Below, piece after piece: positions 53,811 to 61,732 of a stretch of 64,000 nt of DNA. This DNA comes from CAIWHR01 sp963734055. Lineage in GTDB: Bacteria; Pseudomonadota; Gammaproteobacteria; Burkholderiales; Casimicrobiaceae. The DNA is taken from positions 62,001 to 126,000 of the forward strand of contig CAVTFQ010000010.1 of NCBI GenBank assembly GCA_963734055.1. Direction: 5' to 3'. A program made the translations under genes and the position numbers. The notes under the pieces are model-generated. The model was given only the letters and a program-made list of their open reading frames with translations, was not told where the DNA came from and made no database searches. How positions within the stretch are numbered: the first letter of the stretch is position 1; each line of letters opens with the position of its first letter.

Positions 53811-54659
53811 GTGACCGAACTCTCGCTCGGCGTCACGCTGGCGGTGCTGGCCGCAGGGCTGCTCCACGCGGGCTGGAACGCGCTCCTGAAGGCGGCGCCC
53901 GGCGGTGACTCGATGCTCGACACCGCGACGATCGTCGCCGGCTCCGCCGTGTGCGCGCTCGTCGCCCTCCCCTTCGTCGGCGTGCCCGATCCTGCGGCGT
54001 GGAAGTTCGCCGCGGCCTCCGCGTTCATCCACTGGGGCTACTACGTGGCGCTCGCCCGGGCGTACCGGATCGGCGATCTTTCGTTCGCGTATCCGCTGAT
54101 GCGCGGCGCGGCGCCGCTGATCGTGACCCTTCTCGGGATCGTGTTCCTGCGCGAGTGGCCGACCGCGCACATCGCGTCCGGCATTGCGCTCATCTCTCTT
54201 GGCATCGGCGCCATTGCCTTCGCCCAGCGCAGCAGGCACCCGCCGGCAGCGGCCGGCTGGGCGCTCGCGAACGCGGCGATCATCGCGGCCTACACGCTGG
54301 TCGACGGCACCGGCGCGCGCGCCTCCGGCAACGCCCCCGCCTATGTGAGCTGGCTCATCTTCCTCGAAGCGTTCCCGTTCCTCGCGTGGATCGGGCTGCG
54401 GCAACGATCCGGCGCCGTTCGCTACATCGGCGCACACTGGCAGCGCGGCCTCATCGGCGGCGCAGCGAGCCTCGGCGCCTACGGGATCGTGCTCTGGGCC
54501 ATGACCCAGGCGCCGGTCGCCGCGGTCGCGGCGCTGCGCGAGACGTCGGTGCTGTTCGCCGCGCTGATCGGTGCCGTCTACCTCAAGGAAGGCTTGGGTC
54601 TGCGGCGGCTCGTCGGCGCGGCGAGTGTCGTCGTCGGCGTCGCCGCGCTCAAGCTGTAG
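53811..54659 (+). CDS. DMT-superfamily transporter (EamA)
   Basis: A 282-residue inner-membrane protein with about ten hydrophobic helices. It has GLLHAGWNALLKAAPGGDSM in the first repeat, SFAYPLMRGAAPLIVTLLGI near its end, and in the second repeat VAALRETSVLFAALIGAVYL. This form (HAGWNALLK, YPLMRG, RETSV) is a distinct EamA subgroup often found beside amine or phosphonate catabolic genes. GTG 53811 follows the Na/Pi gene by 12 bp and the gene ends 5 bp before the flavoenzyme, so all three are probably co-transcribed. Substrate unknown. Confidence 0.88.
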   Translation: MTELSLGVTLAVLAAGLLHAGWNALLKAAPGGDSMLDTATIVAGSAVCALVALPFVGVPDPAAWKFAAASAFIHWGYYVALARAYRIGDLSFAYPLMRGAAPLIVTLLGIVFLREWPTAHIASGIALISLGIGAIAFAQRSRHPPAAAGWALANAAIIAAYTLVDGTGARASGNAPAYVSWLIFLEAFPFLAWIGLRQRSGAVRYIGAHWQRGLIGGAASLGAYGIVLWAMTQAPVAAVAALRETSVLFAALIGAVYLKEGLGLRRLVGAASVVVGVAALKL

Positions 54660-54664
54660 GCCCG

Positions 54665-57091
54665 ATGAGCACGGCGCTCCCCACCCACGCCCGCGTCGTC
54701 GTCGTCGGCGGCGGCATCGCCGGCGTTTCGACCGCCTATCACCTGGCCAGGCTCGGCCTCCGCGACGTCGTGCTCCTCGAGCAGGGGCGGCTCACGTGCG
54801 GCACGACGTGGCACGCGGCGGGGCTCGTCGGCCAGACGCGCGCGACGCGCAACGCGACGCGCATGAGCCGCTACGGGATCGAGCTCTACGCGTCGCTCGA
54901 GGCGGAAACGGGACTCGCAACCGGCTGGAAGCGCTGCGGCAGCCTGAACGTCGCGAAGACGAAGGACCGGCTCGTGCTCATGCGGCGCCAGATGGCGCGC
55001 GCCCGGAGCTTCGGTGTCGAGTTCGAGTTCATCACCCCCTCGGAGGCCGGCCGGATCGCGCCGATCCTGCGCACCGACGACCTCGCCGGAGCGGTATGGA
55101 TCCCGGGGGACGGCAGGGCGAATCCGACCGATCTCACGCAATCGCTCGCGCGCGGCGCGCGCCTGCGCGGCGCGACGATCGCGGAAGGCATCAAGGCGAC
55201 GGGCGTCGATACGCGCGGGGGGCGCGTCCGCGCGGTGCAGTGGAAGCAGGCCGACGGCGAGGGAACGATCGCGTGCGAAACGGTCGTGAACTGCGGTGGC
55301 CAATGGGCGCGCGCGCTCGGCCGCGCCTCCGGTGTCACGATCCCGCTTTACGCTGGCGAACACTTCTATCTCGTCACCAAGCCGATCGCCGGCGTCTCGC
55401 CGGATATGCCGGTCATCCGCGATCCCGACGGGTATCTCTACTACAAAGAGGAAGTCGGCGGGCTCGTGATGGGCGGCTTCGAGCCGGAGGCGAAACCGTG
55501 GAACGTGGATCCCATCCCCGACGGCTTCGAGTTCCAGCTCCTGCCCGAGGACTGGGACCACTTCGAGATCCTGATGCGCAACGCCGTGCACCGTACGCCC
55601 TGCCTCGAAACCGCCCAGGTAAAGCTGCTGCTGAACGGGCCGGAGAGCTTCACGCCCGACGGCAACTTCATCCTCGGCGAGGCGCCCGAGGTGGCCGGCT
55701 ACTTCGTCTGCGCCGGGTTCAACTCGGCGGGCATCGCCAACGCGGGCGGCGCGGGCAAGCTGGTCGCCGAGTGGGTCGTCGGGGGCGAGGCACCGGTAGA
55801 CCTGTGGGACGTCGACCTCCGCCGGTTCGCGCCGTTCCACGCGAATCGCCGGCACTTGGCCGACCGCACCGTCGAGACGCTCGGGCTCCACTATGCGATG
55901 CGCTGGCCGCGCGAGGAGTTCGAGACCGTGCGTCCGCTCCGACGCTCGCCACTCTACGACCGGCTCGCCGCGAAGGGGGCGGTGTTCGGCTCGAAGATGG
56001 GCTGGGAGCGTGCGAACTACTTCCTGCCGCGCGGCGCCACGCGCCCGGCGTACACGTTCGGCACGCCCGGCTGGCTGCCGCACGTGCTCGACGAGCAGCG
56101 GGCGTGCCGCGAAGATGTCGCCGTGTTCGACCAGACGTCGTTCGGCAAGCTCGTGCTCAAGGGTCGCGATGCGCTCGCGGTGCTGCAGCGCCTGTGCGCG
56201 AACGATGTCGACGTGCCGGTCGGGCGCATCGTCTACACGGCGATGCTGAACGCGCGCGGCGGCTTCGAGAGCGACCTCACGGTGCTGCGGATCGCACCGA
56301 CCGAGTTCTTCATCGTGACGGGATCGGCGCAGACGACGCGCGACTTCGCGTGGATCGAGCGGCACCTCGGCGTTGACGAGCGCGCGGCGCTTGTCGACGT
56401 CACGAGCGGGTGGGCGGTCATCTCGGTGATGGGCCCGAAGGCCGAGGTGCTGCTCGGCCGCCTGTCGCCCGACGATCTCACGAAGAGCGGGATGCCGTTC
56501 GCGACGACGGGGGAGATCGATGTCGGCCACGCCCGCGTCCGCGCGGCGCGGATGAGCTACGTCGGCGGTCCCGGCTACGAGTTGTACGTGACGACCGACC
56601 AGTGCGTGACGCTCTACGACGCGCTCGCGGAGGCCGGAGGCGAATTCGGCCTCCGCGACGCCGGTTACTACACGATCGACGCGCTGCGCATCGAAGCGGG
56701 CCGCCGTGCCTGGAGCGCCGAGCTGTCGCCCGACGAGACGCCGTGGGAGGCGGGGCTCGCCTTCGCGGTGAAGATGGACAAGCCGGTTGCGTTCATCGGG
56801 CGCGACGCGCTCGCGTCGAAACCGCCGACTGCCGCGACCAGGCGCCTCGTCATGCTCGCCTTCGACGATCCGGAAATATTTCCCTGGGGCGGCGAGCCGA
56901 TCCTCATGGACGGCGCGAGCGTCGGCGAGATCACGTCGGCGGGCTACAGCCGCCGCCACGGCCGCGCGCTCGCGATGGGCTATGCTCGCACGGTCAACCC
57001 TCTGACCGACGAGGCGTTGCTGGCCGCGCGGTGGCAGGTCGACCTCGCGGGCGAAGCGGTCGCGGTGACGCCGCACGCGAAGGCGTTCTGA
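54665..57091 (+). CDS. Dimethylglycine/sarcosine dehydrogenase-like flavoenzyme
   Basis: An 808-residue protein with a D-amino-acid oxidase FAD domain (VVVVGGGIAGVSTAYHLARL, 10-30), the CGTTWHAAGL motif with His50, a middle FAO_M segment (about 370-430) and C-terminal GcvT domains (about 440-800; GGFESDLTVLRI, SYVGGPGYELYV, RRHGRALAMGY). In dimethylglycine and sarcosine dehydrogenases the TWHAAGL histidine covalently binds FAD and the GcvT part passes the methyl group to tetrahydrofolate. It should oxidatively demethylate an N-methylated amino compound. The phn neighbourhood suggests N-methyl-AEP or betaine-derived amines, which is inference. Confidence 0.9.
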   Translation: MSTALPTHARVVVVGGGIAGVSTAYHLARLGLRDVVLLEQGRLTCGTTWHAAGLVGQTRATRNATRMSRYGIELYASLEAETGLATGWKRCGSLNVAKTKDRLVLMRRQMARARSFGVEFEFITPSEAGRIAPILRTDDLAGAVWIPGDGRANPTDLTQSLARGARLRGATIAEGIKATGVDTRGGRVRAVQWKQADGEGTIACETVVNCGGQWARALGRASGVTIPLYAGEHFYLVTKPIAGVSPDMPVIRDPDGYLYYKEEVGGLVMGGFEPEAKPWNVDPIPDGFEFQLLPEDWDHFEILMRNAVHRTPCLETAQVKLLLNGPESFTPDGNFILGEAPEVAGYFVCAGFNSAGIANAGGAGKLVAEWVVGGEAPVDLWDVDLRRFAPFHANRRHLADRTVETLGLHYAMRWPREEFETVRPLRRSPLYDRLAAKGAVFGSKMGWERANYFLPRGATRPAYTFGTPGWLPHVLDEQRACREDVAVFDQTSFGKLVLKGRDALAVLQRLCANDVDVPVGRIVYTAMLNARGGFESDLTVLRIAPTEFFIVTGSAQTTRDFAWIERHLGVDERAALVDVTSGWAVISVMGPKAEVLLGRLSPDDLTKSGMPFATTGEIDVGHARVRAARMSYVGGPGYELYVTTDQCVTLYDALAEAGGEFGLRDAGYYTIDALRIEAGRRAWSAELSPDETPWEAGLAFAVKMDKPVAFIGRDALASKPPTAATRRLVMLAFDDPEIFPWGGEPILMDGASVGEITSAGYSRRHGRALAMGYARTVNPLTDEALLAARWQVDLAGEAVAVTPHAKAF

Positions 57092-57115
57092 GCGGCGACG
57101 CGGACCGAGGCCCCG

Positions 57116-58012
57116 ATGCGCAGGATGTCCCGCAACCTCGCGCGCGTGCTCCAGCGCCCGGGCGCGTTCGCCTGGCGTGTGCTGCTGGCGTTTCGCGCAA
57201 ACCAGGGATTCCTGCTCGCGAGCGCTGTGGCGTTCAACACGCTGCTGTCGATCCTGCCGCTCTTCATCCTGATCCTGATCGTGCTGACCCACTTCGTCGG
57301 CGAGGCGCTGCTGCTCTCGACGCTCGAACGGCTGCTTGCGCTGCTGGTCCCGGTCCAGGCGGCCGCGATCGTCGAGGAGCTGTCGCTGTTTCTCGCCCAT
57401 CGGGACGTCATTGGCTGGCTGCTCGTGGTCACGCTCGTCTTCTTCAGTTCCTTCGCGTTCACCGTGCTCGAGAACGCGATGTCCGTGATCTTCCTGCACC
57501 GGGTAAAGATCCGCCGCCGACCGCTCTTCGTCTCGCTGCTGATTCCGTTCTTCTACATCCTGTTCCTCACGCTCGGCATCTTGCTCATGACGCTCGTCTC
57601 GGGCGCGCTGCAGGCGATGGGCCGCGAGAGCATCGAGGTTCTCGGCCATGCGGTGTCGCTCGGCGGCGTGTCGGCACTCCTCCTCTACCTGGTCGGCGTC
57701 GCCGGCGAGATCCTGCTCCTGACCTCCATCTACATGGTCATGCCCGTCGGCCGCCCGTCGCTCCGCCACGCGCTCATCGGCGGCGTCACCGCCGGCCTCC
57801 TCTGGGAACTCACACGGCGGGTGCTCGTCTGGTACTTCTCGACGCTGTCGCAGGTCAAGGTGGTCTACGGCTCGCTCACGACGTCGATCGTCGTGCTGCT
57901 GACGCTCGAGATCGCGGCGCTCGTGCTCCTGCTCGGCGCGCAGGTCATCGCCGAGTACGAGCGCCTTTCTCACGAGCACGGCGACCGGCCGCCGCAGCCG
58001 ATGTACACGTAG
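57116..58012 (+). CDS. YihY/BrkB-family inner membrane protein
   Basis: A 298-residue polytopic membrane protein. NQGFLLASAVAFNTLLSILP at about 27-46 and GSLTTSIVVLLTLEIAALVL near the C-terminus are the diagnostic ends of the family; six helices lie between. The family (often mislabelled ribonuclease BN) has no agreed function. It starts 25 bp after the flavoenzyme gene and may be the end of that operon. Confidence 0.92.
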   Translation: MRRMSRNLARVLQRPGAFAWRVLLAFRANQGFLLASAVAFNTLLSILPLFILILIVLTHFVGEALLLSTLERLLALLVPVQAAAIVEELSLFLAHRDVIGWLLVVTLVFFSSFAFTVLENAMSVIFLHRVKIRRRPLFVSLLIPFFYILFLTLGILLMTLVSGALQAMGRESIEVLGHAVSLGGVSALLLYLVGVAGEILLLTSIYMVMPVGRPSLRHALIGGVTAGLLWELTRRVLVWYFSTLSQVKVVYGSLTTSIVVLLTLEIAALVLLLGAQVIAEYERLSHEHGDRPPQPMYT

Positions 58013-58098
58013 TCCCGCATACATCGAATCCAGGGGCGCGCCGCGGCGGGTCGACGCGTGGTCGTGTTTCGCCGCGTCGCCCTGCCACCGATACGTCG

Positions 58099-58934
58099 AT
58101 GCCCCACCGCTTCGCTCCGCCGCCGCGCCGCGGGCGCCTCCCGTCGAAATCCGGCGGCACGGCGACCGCGCAGGTCCAGAGCCTGACGCGCGGATTGTCG
58201 ACCCTCGAGGCGCTGGCGCGCGCCGGGGGCGGCCTCACGCTGACCGACGTGTCGCAGCGCGTCGACCTGCCGCCGTCGACGACGCACCGGCTGCTCGCCA
58301 CGCTGGACCGGATGGGCTACGTCTACCAGACCGGCGAACTCGGCCGCTGGTGCGTCGGGCTGCAGGCGTTCGCCGTCGGCTCGACCTTCCTCGCGAGCCG
58401 CGATTTCGTCGCGCAGAGCCATCCGCACATGCGCCGGCTGATGGAGCAATCAGGAGAGACGGCGAACCTCGCCATTCTCGACGGCGCCGAAGCAGTGTTC
58501 ATCGACCAGGCCCAGTGCCGCGAGATGATGCGCACGATCGTCAAGCTGGGCAGCCGCGTCCGCTCCACGCCTCGGGCGTCGGCAAGCCGTTGTTCGCCGC
58601 GCTGCCCGACGAACAGGTCGACGCGATCCTCACGGTCAAGGGCCTGCCGCGCATCACCGAGCACACGATCACGTCGCCCGAGACCATGTGGGCGGCGCTG
58701 CGCGTCGTTCGTCAGCGCGGCTGGTCCTTCGACGACGAGGAGCACGCGCTCGGCACGCGCTGCGTCGCGGCCTCCGTGTTCGACGAGCGCAGCGAGCCGC
58801 CGGGCGCGATGTCGCTCGCCGGGCCGTCGACGCGGCTGCCGGACGAGCGGATCCGCCAGCTCGGGCCCGTCGTCGCGCACGCAGCGGAGGAGCTCACGAA
58901 ACGGCTCGGCGGCCACTGGCCGCATCCGCGTTGA
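58099..58934 (+). pseudogene. IclR-family regulator broken by a 1-nt deletion
   Basis: ATG 58099 opens an IclR protein: winged helix VQSLTRGLSTLEALARAGGG, LTDVSQRVDLPPSTTHRLLA and RWCVGLQAFAVG, followed by the effector domain NLAILDGAEAVFIDQAQC and IVKLGSRV. The frame then turns to nonsense (RSTPRASASRC). The next frame continues exactly where expected: PLHASGVGKPLFAALPDEQV, then the normal IclR end to TGA 58934. The 836-nt span is one base short of a codon multiple, and inserting a C at about 58560 (GTCCGC to GTCCCGC) restores the reading frame of about 278 codons. It may be a true mutation or an assembly error. Confidence 0.85.
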
Positions 58935-59552
58935 GCACCTGTCCAGCTCGGCGCAACGCGACAACGGTGCAAGCCGATGCTCGACCGCTTACGGCCCACA
59001 AGCCGCCACATCATCGGACGGTCCAATTCGCTCGAAAGATTCTATGGTTTATGTCAATGGATTCGTAAGGCGCGCTACAACATCGACAAGGGTGTCGTAG
59101 ATCCCAAACCGATTGTTGTGATTCCCTAAAAGGTAATCGGCGCGGCGTGTGTCGCTGACCGGCCAGGAGAGACAGTGGAGTTTCTCCTTGATTGCGGTCA
59201 CCCGGCAGAATTCCTTTCCTCCTATACCGGTCCGCGCGCGACCTGCCACTGTGTTTGGCCGTCGGTGCCGGGACATGCGACCGCTGATCCGGCACTCCCG
59301 CCCATCCCCGGTTACGAGTTCGATCTGCGCCTCGCCTGGTAGCCAACCACCTGTCCACGTCCCTCCACGCCACCACGCCCACTCGCGCCTGCGGCCGTCA
59401 TCCGCGATACGCGCGCGACGCACGCGGGCAGCATTGAACAAACCACCATGGCGATGCCCAACGCGCTATCCATGACGGCTCGGCTGTGCCAAACCGCGTC
59501 GACCTGATTCGCAGGCGCATTGTGGCGATGAGTCTTCAATCCGCCATGCCCC
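58935..59552. other. 618-bp stretch without a confident gene
   Basis: Composition is less GC-rich than in flanking genes. On the minus strand a 130-codon frame (59441 to 59049) ends DYLLGNHNNRFGIYDTLVDV then VARLTNPLT and looks protein-like in its last third. A second minus frame opens at 59473 with MDSALGIAMVVCSMLPACVA, signal-like with a lipobox. They may be parts of a broken small exported protein, but I cannot join them with confidence. Confidence 0.35.
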
Positions 59553-61139
59553 TCACTCAGGATCGGTCGGGTCATTGAACAGCACGGTGAGTTTAATGCT
59601 GCCGTGCCCGTACTGCGGGAATCCAGGTGTCGCACGGTCGCCCGGATTGAGATTGGATGCCGTGTCGTCCGGCGGGAAGATCACCAGTGCGTTGAGGAAG
59701 TCGAGGATCAGGTTCTGCCGCTCTTCCGGCAGCCGCGCGAAGCCATCGCGCGCCGACTGGGCCTCGCCACCATGGCGCAGGATGACTTCCTGCAGATTGA
59801 TGCTGCGTCCATCGTGCCCATAGGGCGCTGTCGTGCCGACGCCCCACAGCGGCGTGGTCATGAACTCGCGCCGGATCGTGCCGTCGTAGTTGCGCTCGTG
59901 GAAGTTCGGTCCGAGGTCGTGCCGCTTGAAGTCGCTGTAGATGTTGCGCACCATGAACGGCCCCTGATTCGACCGGTTCAGTGGTGGCCACCCGCTGCCA
60001 TCGTCGACCGTGTGCAACAGCGGCGCTGCCGTGGCGAAGAGGTGGTTGAACATGCCGCGAGCCGCGTCGTAGACGGTCTCGACATCGGCGACGCGCCGGT
60101 CGCGACGAATCGTGAGGTCGGGAACATGACAGCCCGCGCAACCGACGCGCTCGAAAAGGACCTTGCCCCGCGCCGTGGCTCCGGTCATCCTGTAGGTCGC
60201 CGGCTTGAAATAGTTGAGCAGGTAGAACTCCAGATAGTCGACCAGGCTGCGCGGAATCTCGTTCGCGATGCCGTCGAGGTCCGCGTCCTCGTCTGCGTGG
60301 GTGACCGGAGGCGCCTCCAGACGGTCGAGCGCTCCGTCCAGGACCATGCCTGATGGTGTAACGAACCGCCCGCCGGACTTGGCCCCGGCCAGTTCGGGGT
60401 CCACCGCCTGCAGCCCCATCTCGTCGTTCAATGCACCGACGATGAATTCGCGGATCGAGAACTTTTCCCCATGGGCGAAAAACGGCCGCACCCGCAGATC
60501 CGGGTCGACGCCGACGACGCGAGACGTATCGAGCGATCCGTTGGGCAATGCAGTGAGCGTGCCGTAGACAATGCCCTTGCTGTTGAGCACGGTGCTGACC
60601 GCGGCGCCGCTGGCACGTGCCTGCGCGACAAGTTGCGCTCGCAGCCCGCGCAGGTCGCTCGTGATCTCGTCGGCCAGCATCTCCTTCAGACCGAGGCCGA
60701 ACAGATGCGGCGCGTCGCGACTGTCGGGCCGGGTGGCGACATCGCCACCCGATCCCGCCGAACCGCGCGGCCGGCCATGACATGCGGCGCAGCTGTCGGA
60801 CAATCCCGCGCCAAGGGCGAGATTGACGTTGAGGTCGCCCCGTCCGTCGCCGGACCGCGGCCCCTGCCCCTCGTCGAACGTGAACTTGCGCTGGAACAGC
60901 TGGCGGCCTCGCCTGATCGCCCGAAAGGGATCGCGCTCGATGATGTATGCGGAGGACTCCGGCATCATCGGGTCGCCACGATCGGCCCCGATCTGCTGGG
61001 CCAGCGTCTTGGCGATCCCTTCATTGGCGGCGTTGGGGGCGCTGACGTAATCCACCATCTGCGCCGTCAGGGGCGCGGAGGTCAAGACGTACGCCGCCAT
61101 TCCCATGGCTACGACAACGAGCAACTTGTGCTTACTCAT
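59553..61139 (-). CDS. Di-haem oxidoreductase (DUF1111 family)
   Basis: A 528-residue periplasmic cytochrome-like enzyme. Residues 1-26 form a signal peptide (ending APLTAQ). Two haem c motifs are present: CAACH (117-121) and CAGCH (334-338). Other family blocks are RGRQLFQRKFTFDEGQGPR, PHLFGLGLKEMLADEIT, DLRVRPFFAHGEKFSIREF and TTPLWGVGTTAPYGHDGRS. The family has been called thiol oxidoreductase, with real substrates unproven. ATG 61139 has a GGGAG site 8 bp upstream, and the gene follows the small gene at 61165 by 25 bp, so they form a pair. Confidence 0.92.
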   Translation of the reverse strand: MSKHKLLVVVAMGMAAYVLTSAPLTAQMVDYVSAPNAANEGIAKTLAQQIGADRGDPMMPESSAYIIERDPFRAIRRGRQLFQRKFTFDEGQGPRSGDGRGDLNVNLALGAGLSDSCAACHGRPRGSAGSGGDVATRPDSRDAPHLFGLGLKEMLADEITSDLRGLRAQLVAQARASGAAVSTVLNSKGIVYGTLTALPNGSLDTSRVVGVDPDLRVRPFFAHGEKFSIREFIVGALNDEMGLQAVDPELAGAKSGGRFVTPSGMVLDGALDRLEAPPVTHADEDADLDGIANEIPRSLVDYLEFYLLNYFKPATYRMTGATARGKVLFERVGCAGCHVPDLTIRRDRRVADVETVYDAARGMFNHLFATAAPLLHTVDDGSGWPPLNRSNQGPFMVRNIYSDFKRHDLGPNFHERNYDGTIRREFMTTPLWGVGTTAPYGHDGRSINLQEVILRHGGEAQSARDGFARLPEERQNLILDFLNALVIFPPDDTASNLNPGDRATPGFPQYGHGSIKLTVLFNDPTDPE

Positions 61140-61164
61140 GATCGATCTCCCATTCGATACCGGC

Positions 61165-61470
61165 TCATCGGGTGCCCGCTGCCGGTGGCGGGCTGTGCTC
61201 GTGCAACTGCTCGATACGCGCGACGAGGTCGCTCGAGAGTGGCATTGCCGATTCGAGCGCCATTCGGCGCCGCAAATGCCACGACACCGGCGACGCGCAG
61301 TTGAACCGAAACCACGTTGCCGCGTCCGCCAGCGTGCCGCAGCCGTCGACGAAGTCGGCGACCCACAGCGCGCCGTCGCGCAGGTAGATCGCCACTTCGC
61401 GCCGTTCGCTCAGGCGCAGCAACTGCCCCTGGATTAGGGGCGGCGCTCGTGTGGTCAAGTCGAAGTCCAA
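61165..61470 (-). CDS. Small hypothetical protein upstream of the di-haem enzyme
   Basis: A 101-residue soluble protein from TTG 61470, chosen because GGAG lies 5 bp before it; the frame is open further upstream but loses coding character. The sequence (PPLIQGQLLRLSERREVAIY, LRDGALWVADFVDGCGTLAD, ATWFRFNCASPVSWHLRRRM) shows no signal peptide or known motif. Operon position suggests a partner or maturation role for the di-haem protein. It is divergent from the large regulator at 61733. Confidence 0.65.
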   Translation of the reverse strand: MDFDLTTRAPPLIQGQLLRLSERREVAIYLRDGALWVADFVDGCGTLADAATWFRFNCASPVSWHLRRRMALESAMPLSSDLVARIEQLHEHSPPPAAGTR

Positions 61471-61540
61471 GGCGGCTCCTTCGTGCTTCGATGCCCGCGA
61501 ACCCCGCTGTGCCGGTAATGCTGGGCCCGGCTCGCGCCGG

Positions 61541-61568
61541 TTGCTTGCACGCGCGGGTTTGTTATGCT
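61541..61568 (+). promoter_or_regulatory. Candidate promoter of the wHTH-TPR regulator
   Basis: TTGCTT (61541-61546) and TATGCT (61563-61568) with a 16-bp spacer lie in the divergent gap, 164 bp before ATG 61733. This is a moderate sigma-70 match only. Confidence 0.35.
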
Positions 61569-61732
61569 GCCGACACGACCAATCCTCCATCCGCGGAGCC
61601 GGGAAGTCCTTAAGAAACTCCAAAAGATCGACTGCCGCGCGTTGTGGCGGTGTCCTCGGGGCCGCGCCCGGTCGCCGACGCGTCCCGGTCGACGCCCGGT
61701 CGAACCCGCAAGCTCGGCGTCGTCGTCTGACC

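Noticed and set aside
50349..54437. 1362-codon minus-strand frame opposite pbfA, the Na/Pi transporter and the DMT gene
   Set aside because: Pure antisense shadow, dominated by Arg, Asp, Glu and His, with no domain; the plus strand encodes three clear proteins.
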